Assembly (NCBI GenBank): GCA_015478575.1
Contig: JADMIN010000083.1
Coordinates: 1 to 8,358 of the forward strand
DNA: 8,358 bases
Direction of reading: 5' to 3'
Source: Ktedonobacterales bacterium
Lineage (GTDB): Bacteria > Chloroflexota > Ktedonobacteria > Ktedonobacterales > JADMIN01
Below are positions 5,404 to 8,358 of the stretch, piece after piece. Every line of letters starts with the position of its first letter. Within the stretch, counting starts at the first letter, position 1. A program made the position numbers and the translations under genes. The notes under the pieces were generated by a model, which was not told where the DNA came from, did no database searches, and saw nothing but the letters and a program-made list of their open reading frames with translations.

Positions 5404-5569
5404 TGCCTCCGCGAACGCCGCCCTGCTCGTGCTGCTCGCCGACCGCCTGCGTCTGCCCCGTGGCGCGCTGCGCCTTGAGCGCGGTGGTGCCTCGCGCGCG
5501 AAGGTGGTGGCCATCACCGGCCTCGCGCCAGATGACTTCTGGCGCCGCCTCAGCCGCACAGCCCCCTGA
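5378..5569 (+). pseudogene. N-terminally truncated DUF167 (YggU) remnant
   Basis: In the frame ending at TGA 5567-5569, from GCG 5411 the translation begins with ANAALLVLLADRLRLPRG. It continues through ALRLERGGASRAKVVAITGL and a short DDFWRRL tail. This matches the C-terminal half of DUF167/YggU, whose core reads roughly GKANxALxxLLAxxLxVPxxxxxxxxGxxSRxKxxxIxG. The frame is open only from 5378 (TGA at 5375-5377), so the usual first 35-40 residues with the two opening beta strands are missing, and there is no ATG, GTG or TTG before GTG 5429. The yggT gene overlaps its 5' end. DUF167 commonly follows yggT, so this is a decayed or frameshifted yggU; a sequencing error is also possible. Starting at GTG 5429 would give only 46 residues. 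Confidence 0.65.
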
Positions 5570-5658
5570 AAATCTCCCTGCATACTTCTCCTCCCGCCCC
5601 AGATGCTCTACGGCACGGTGTTCTGGCAACGGCGGAGGTGCCGGAGCGCTGCTGTGCG

Positions 5659-5667
5659 TGCTACGAT
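5659..5667 (+). promoter_or_regulatory. possible extended -10 promoter for the M32 gene
   Basis: TGCTACGAT has the TGn extension plus a 4-of-6 match to TATAAT. Transcription would start near 5674, 57 bases before the ATG. The -35 region is unconvincing. Confidence 0.3.
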
Positions 5668-5730
5668 AGATTTCTGCCTGAGGGCAACGGGGAGACAGCA
5701 CGAGAGAGACGACGAAGGGGAACAGACATC

Positions 5731-7314
5731 ATGGACACGACGGAGCACGACGCGCGGACGGCACCCGCATTCACCGAAGAAGACGCACGCATCAGTGAGC
5801 TGCTGGCTCTCCTGCGCCCCCTCGCGGACTTGCGGGCGGTGAATGCGCTGGCGGAGTGGGACCAGAACACCGCTCTGCCAGATGGTGCCGCGGAGGTGCG
5901 TGGCGCACAGCTCGCCACGCTGCAAGGGGTGATGCACGACCGATGGACAGCACCGCAACTGGGCACCTTGCTAGAAGAGTTGGGCACCGTCGTGGATCAG
6001 CCGAAGTATCGTGATGCCGATCGCGGGCTGGTGCGCCAGACCCGGCGCGCGTACGATCACGCGACGAAGCTGCCGCGTGGCCTCGTGGAAGAGATGGCGC
6101 GCGTAGGGGCGGGGAGCTTCGAGGCCTGGCGCAAAGCGAAGTCCCAGAACGATTTCGCGCTCTTCGCTCCTTGGCTCGCGCGTACCGTCACCTTGCAGCG
6201 CGAGGTCGCCGACCGGCTGGGCTACGCCGAGACGCGCTACGATGCGCTGCTGGATCTCTACGAGCCAGGCATGACGGCAACGAAGCTCGATGCCCTCTTT
6301 GCTCCCGTGCGCGAGACGGCCACCGCGCTCCTGCGCCGCATCCAGACCGAGGGCCAGCCCGTGGATGCCTCGTGCCTGGAGGGCGAGTTCCCAGTACCAG
6401 GGCAGATGGAGCTGAGCGAGTCGCTCCTGCGCTTCATGGGGTATGACTTCGAGCGCGGCCAACTCGCGCAGTCGCCGCATCCCTTCACCGTTGAGTTTGG
6501 CAGCCCCTATGACGTGCGCGTCACGGTGCATCCCGACAAGCGGTTCATCCAGGCGGCGCTGATGGCGGCGCTCCATGAGGGTGGGCACGCCCTCTATGAG
6601 CAAGGCAGCGCGCCCGCGCTCACACGCACCCCCGTCGCGGGGGGCGCCTCGATGGGGGCGCATGAGTCGCAGTCACGACTCTGGGAGAATGCCATCGGGC
6701 GCTCACAGGCCTTCTGGCACACGCGGTTCGCCCATGTGGCTGAGGCGTATCCGCGACAACTGGCGGGGGTGGACGCCGAGACGTTCACGCGCGCGCTCAA
6801 TCGGGTGCGGCCAAGCCTAATTCGCATCGAAGCGGATGAGGTGACCTATAACTCGCACATCATCATTCGCTATGAGATGGAGAAGGCCATCGTCAATGGC
6901 AATGCGGCCATCGAATCGCTGCCGGGCCTATGGAACGCCAAGTATCGCGACTACCTGGGTATCGAGCCAGAGAGCGACAGCGAGGGCATCTTACAGGATA
7001 TCCACTGGACGGGCGGTTTCGGCTACTTCCCCACCTACACGCTGGGCAACCTCTACGCGGCCCAGATCTACGCGACCTTGCGCAAAGAGTTCCCTGATTT
7101 CGATCAGCGGCTAGCGGGAGGCGATACCAGCTTCGTGCTGCGCTGGCTGCGCGAGCGCATGTATGTCTTCGGCGCGATCTATCTGCCAGAAGCTCTGATC
7201 CAGCGGGTGACGGGAGAGCGCCCTCAGCCGGAATACTTCACCCGCTATCTGACCGCGAAGGTGGAGGAGACCTACCGCCTGCCAGCCACGTCTCATGGGC
7301 ACACGCATGCGTGA
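5731..7314 (+). CDS. M32 family metallocarboxypeptidase (Taq carboxypeptidase type)
   Basis: A 527-residue protein, close to the usual 500 for the family. M32 enzymes remove C-terminal amino acids with broad specificity using one divalent metal ion, in the cytoplasm. The zinc site is complete: H282-E283-G-G-H286 (HEGGHALYEQG), with E312 in GAHESQSRLWEN as third ligand, 26 residues after H286 as in the Pyrococcus enzyme. Further family motifs: NALAEWDQNTALPDGA near the N-terminus, ENAIGRSQAFW, RIEADEVTYNSHIIIRYEME and GILQDIHWTGGFGYFPTYTL with GNLYAAQ. No signal peptide is visible. The start is ATG 5731 with AAGGGG 10 bases upstream; an in-frame ATG at 5638 would add 31 residues unlike the family. 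The gene is not linked functionally to the ylm-type cluster. Confidence 0.95.
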   Translation: MDTTEHDARTAPAFTEEDARISELLALLRPLADLRAVNALAEWDQNTALPDGAAEVRGAQLATLQGVMHDRWTAPQLGTLLEELGTVVDQPKYRDADRGLVRQTRRAYDHATKLPRGLVEEMARVGAGSFEAWRKAKSQNDFALFAPWLARTVTLQREVADRLGYAETRYDALLDLYEPGMTATKLDALFAPVRETATALLRRIQTEGQPVDASCLEGEFPVPGQMELSESLLRFMGYDFERGQLAQSPHPFTVEFGSPYDVRVTVHPDKRFIQAALMAALHEGGHALYEQGSAPALTRTPVAGGASMGAHESQSRLWENAIGRSQAFWHTRFAHVAEAYPRQLAGVDAETFTRALNRVRPSLIRIEADEVTYNSHIIIRYEMEKAIVNGNAAIESLPGLWNAKYRDYLGIEPESDSEGILQDIHWTGGFGYFPTYTLGNLYAAQIYATLRKEFPDFDQRLAGGDTSFVLRWLRERMYVFGAIYLPEALIQRVTGERPQPEYFTRYLTAKVEETYRLPATSHGHTHA

Positions 7315-7345
7315 TGCGTGATCGTGATGCGTGATCGTGATGCGT
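7302..7345 (+). repeat. 13-bp tandem repeat and palindrome on the M32 stop codon
   Basis: CACGCATGCGTG (7302-7313) is a perfect 12-bp palindrome overlapping the TGA stop (7312-7314). From 7313, GATGCGTGATCGT is repeated (7313-7325, 7326-7338), followed by GATGCGT (7339-7345). Several ATGCGTG copies could pair with the single CACGCAT, giving alternative hairpins at the mRNA 3' end. There is no T-run, so it is not a classic terminator. Confidence 0.8.
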
Positions 7346-7549
7346 AATGCGCGGGTTCGACGTGCGCATTCGTGATATGCCGGCGCTGGCTGAGGAACGG
7401 GCTTCCACCTCTTCCCGGCGTCGCGCTGGCTGGCTGAAACGCTCATCAAGATCATGCCGCGGTGGGCGTTCTCGCTTCATGCGCGAGCGCCCTGGCAACA
7501 CGGCTGCTATGCGAGCGGTGAGCAAACGCGAGTACGCGGAGAAGAGCCG

Positions 7550-8358
7550 ATGGCGAGGCGATCAACAGAATCTTCCGCGGGCGAGCCGCTGAGTGCGTCC
7601 GCTGGTTCTTGCGGCTGCGTCGTACGCTTGCTAGGTGCTGGTGCCACGGTCCTCGCGTTCTTGGCGCTCAGCCTGCTGCTCATCGCGGGCAATCCCGACC
7701 GCTGGCAGGGCATCGGTGATCCTGCCTCGCATCCCCTGGCGCTGGCAAGCGACCCAAGTAACCCGCGGCGGATCTACCTCAGCACTGAGCAGGGAGAGAT
7801 TCTGATCTCCCAGGACGCTGGGCAGAGCTGGAGCGCCTCTCACCAGGGATTGCCCCCGGCCACACCCATCAGTGCGCTGGAGGTGTTGCCCGGCGGCACA
7901 CGCTTGCTAGCGGGGACGAGTGTGGGGGCGTATCGCTCCTCGGATAGCGGACGGACATGGCAGAGCGCGGGGGCGGGTATTCCCGCCAAAAGCATCGTAG
8001 ATGCCGTTCGTGCGCTGCCAGATGGGACGTTGCTAGCGGGCACAGCGAACAATGGTGTCTATGTGCTCACCCCTGGCGGCACGACGTGGGTACCCGCTGC
8101 GGCGGGACTGCCGCCGCGCAGCGATGTCTATAACTTCCTATCCTTGCCACAACGGGGATATGTCTTGGCCACGCTCATCAGTGGCGGCATCTATGCCAGC
8201 CAAGACAGCGGCATGACCTGGGCGAGAAGCGATACGGGATTAGGTCGCACCTCAGGCGCCTCAGGCACCAACGTCTTCAGCCTCTTGGTGGTTCCCGGCC
8301 AGGGGAGCGCGCGCCCGTCCATCCTGGCGGGCACCAGTCGCGGCGTCTACGTCAGTCG
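7550..8358 (+). CDS. membrane-anchored Asp-box (BNR-like) beta-propeller protein, 3' end outside window
   Basis: The frame from ATG 7550 is open to the window edge (269 codons and 2 bases). GGAGA at 7538-7542 lies 7 bases upstream of the ATG. Residues 1-23 are polar with two Cys, and 24-46 form one strongly hydrophobic helix (VVRLLGAG to LLLIAG), a signal anchor that would place the rest outside the membrane. From residue 65 onward there are repeats with Asp-box motifs: SQDAGQSW (87-94), SSDSGRTW (130-137), a degenerate LTPGGTTW (173-180) and SQDSGMTW (217-224). The Trp positions 94, 137, 180 and 224 give blades of 43-44 residues. LLAGT-x-x-GVY type strands recur between them. This is the sialidase/vps10/photosystem-assembly type of propeller; enzyme activity cannot be claimed. 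Such proteins are common in Chloroflexota. Confidence 0.85.
   Translation, partial: MARRSTESSAGEPLSASAGSCGCVVRLLGAGATVLAFLALSLLLIAGNPDRWQGIGDPASHPLALASDPSNPRRIYLSTEQGEILISQDAGQSWSASHQGLPPATPISALEVLPGGTRLLAGTSVGAYRSSDSGRTWQSAGAGIPAKSIVDAVRALPDGTLLAGTANNGVYVLTPGGTTWVPAAAGLPPRSDVYNFLSLPQRGYVLATLISGGIYASQDSGMTWARSDTGLGRTSGASGTNVFSLLVVPGQGSARPSILAGTSRGVYVS

Noticed and set aside
5971..6663. 230-codon minus-strand frame inside the M32 gene
   Set aside because: Antisense shadow; the M32 zinc site and all family motifs are on the plus strand.
7351..7366. GGGTTCGAC, resembling a tRNA T-arm
   Set aside because: The flanking bases do not form a 5-bp T-stem and no acceptor, D or anticodon arm is found upstream.
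7347..7592. 81-codon frame between the M32 and propeller genes
   Set aside because: It has no ribosome binding site, an Arg/Ser-rich composition, and runs 43 bases into the propeller gene in another frame.

Overview
This is a GC-rich bacterial chromosomal window with short intergenic gaps and frequent GTG starts. The gene content suggests a member of the Chloroflexota, possibly a Ktedonobacteria- or Thermomicrobia-like lineage: a DUF4388 protein with a PqqD-like tail, a DUF6391-type membrane protein, an M32 carboxypeptidase and a membrane-anchored Asp-box beta-propeller. The lineage is an inference from gene style, not from a marker gene.

Layout. Positions 1-253 hold no confident gene; there is a possible promoter near 87-114 and a 35-codon Trp-rich reading frame. 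A DUF4388 gene (254-1015, +) converges on moeA (1019-2245, -) with only 3 bases between the stop codons. moeA and the next gene diverge from a 360-base region (2246-2605) that is full of inverted repeats. These include a two-stem hairpin at 2450-2489 and, next to moeA, two hairpins that compete for the same segment.

Plus-strand cluster. pgeF/ylmD (2606-3478), yggS/ylmE (3661-4395), a DUF6391-type gene (4475-4984), yggT/ylmG (5107-5403) and a remnant of a DUF167/yggU gene (5378-5569) follow each other. This is the conserved ylmD-ylmE-sepF-ylmG order of Gram-positive division clusters, combined with the yggS-yggT-yggU order of proteobacteria. Two things differ: a DUF6391 protein sits where sepF is expected, and the DUF167 gene has lost its N-terminal half. 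Between the DUF6391 gene and yggT there is a perfect TATAAT followed by four 13-bp tandem repeats in the presumed yggT leader.

Right side. An M32 metallocarboxypeptidase (5731-7314, +) has its full zinc site. A second, unrelated 13-bp tandem repeat starts on its stop codon. A membrane-anchored beta-propeller gene (7550 onward) runs off the window end.

How the genes work together: pgeF, yggS and yggT belong to an envelope, cell-division and PLP-homeostasis neighbourhood. moeA is the molybdenum-insertion step of cofactor synthesis and stands alone here. The DUF4388, M32 and propeller genes have no visible functional link to the cluster. I see no RNA gene, CRISPR array, insertion sequence or phage gene. 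The most interesting material is non-coding: the structured moeA/pgeF spacer and the repeats before yggT.
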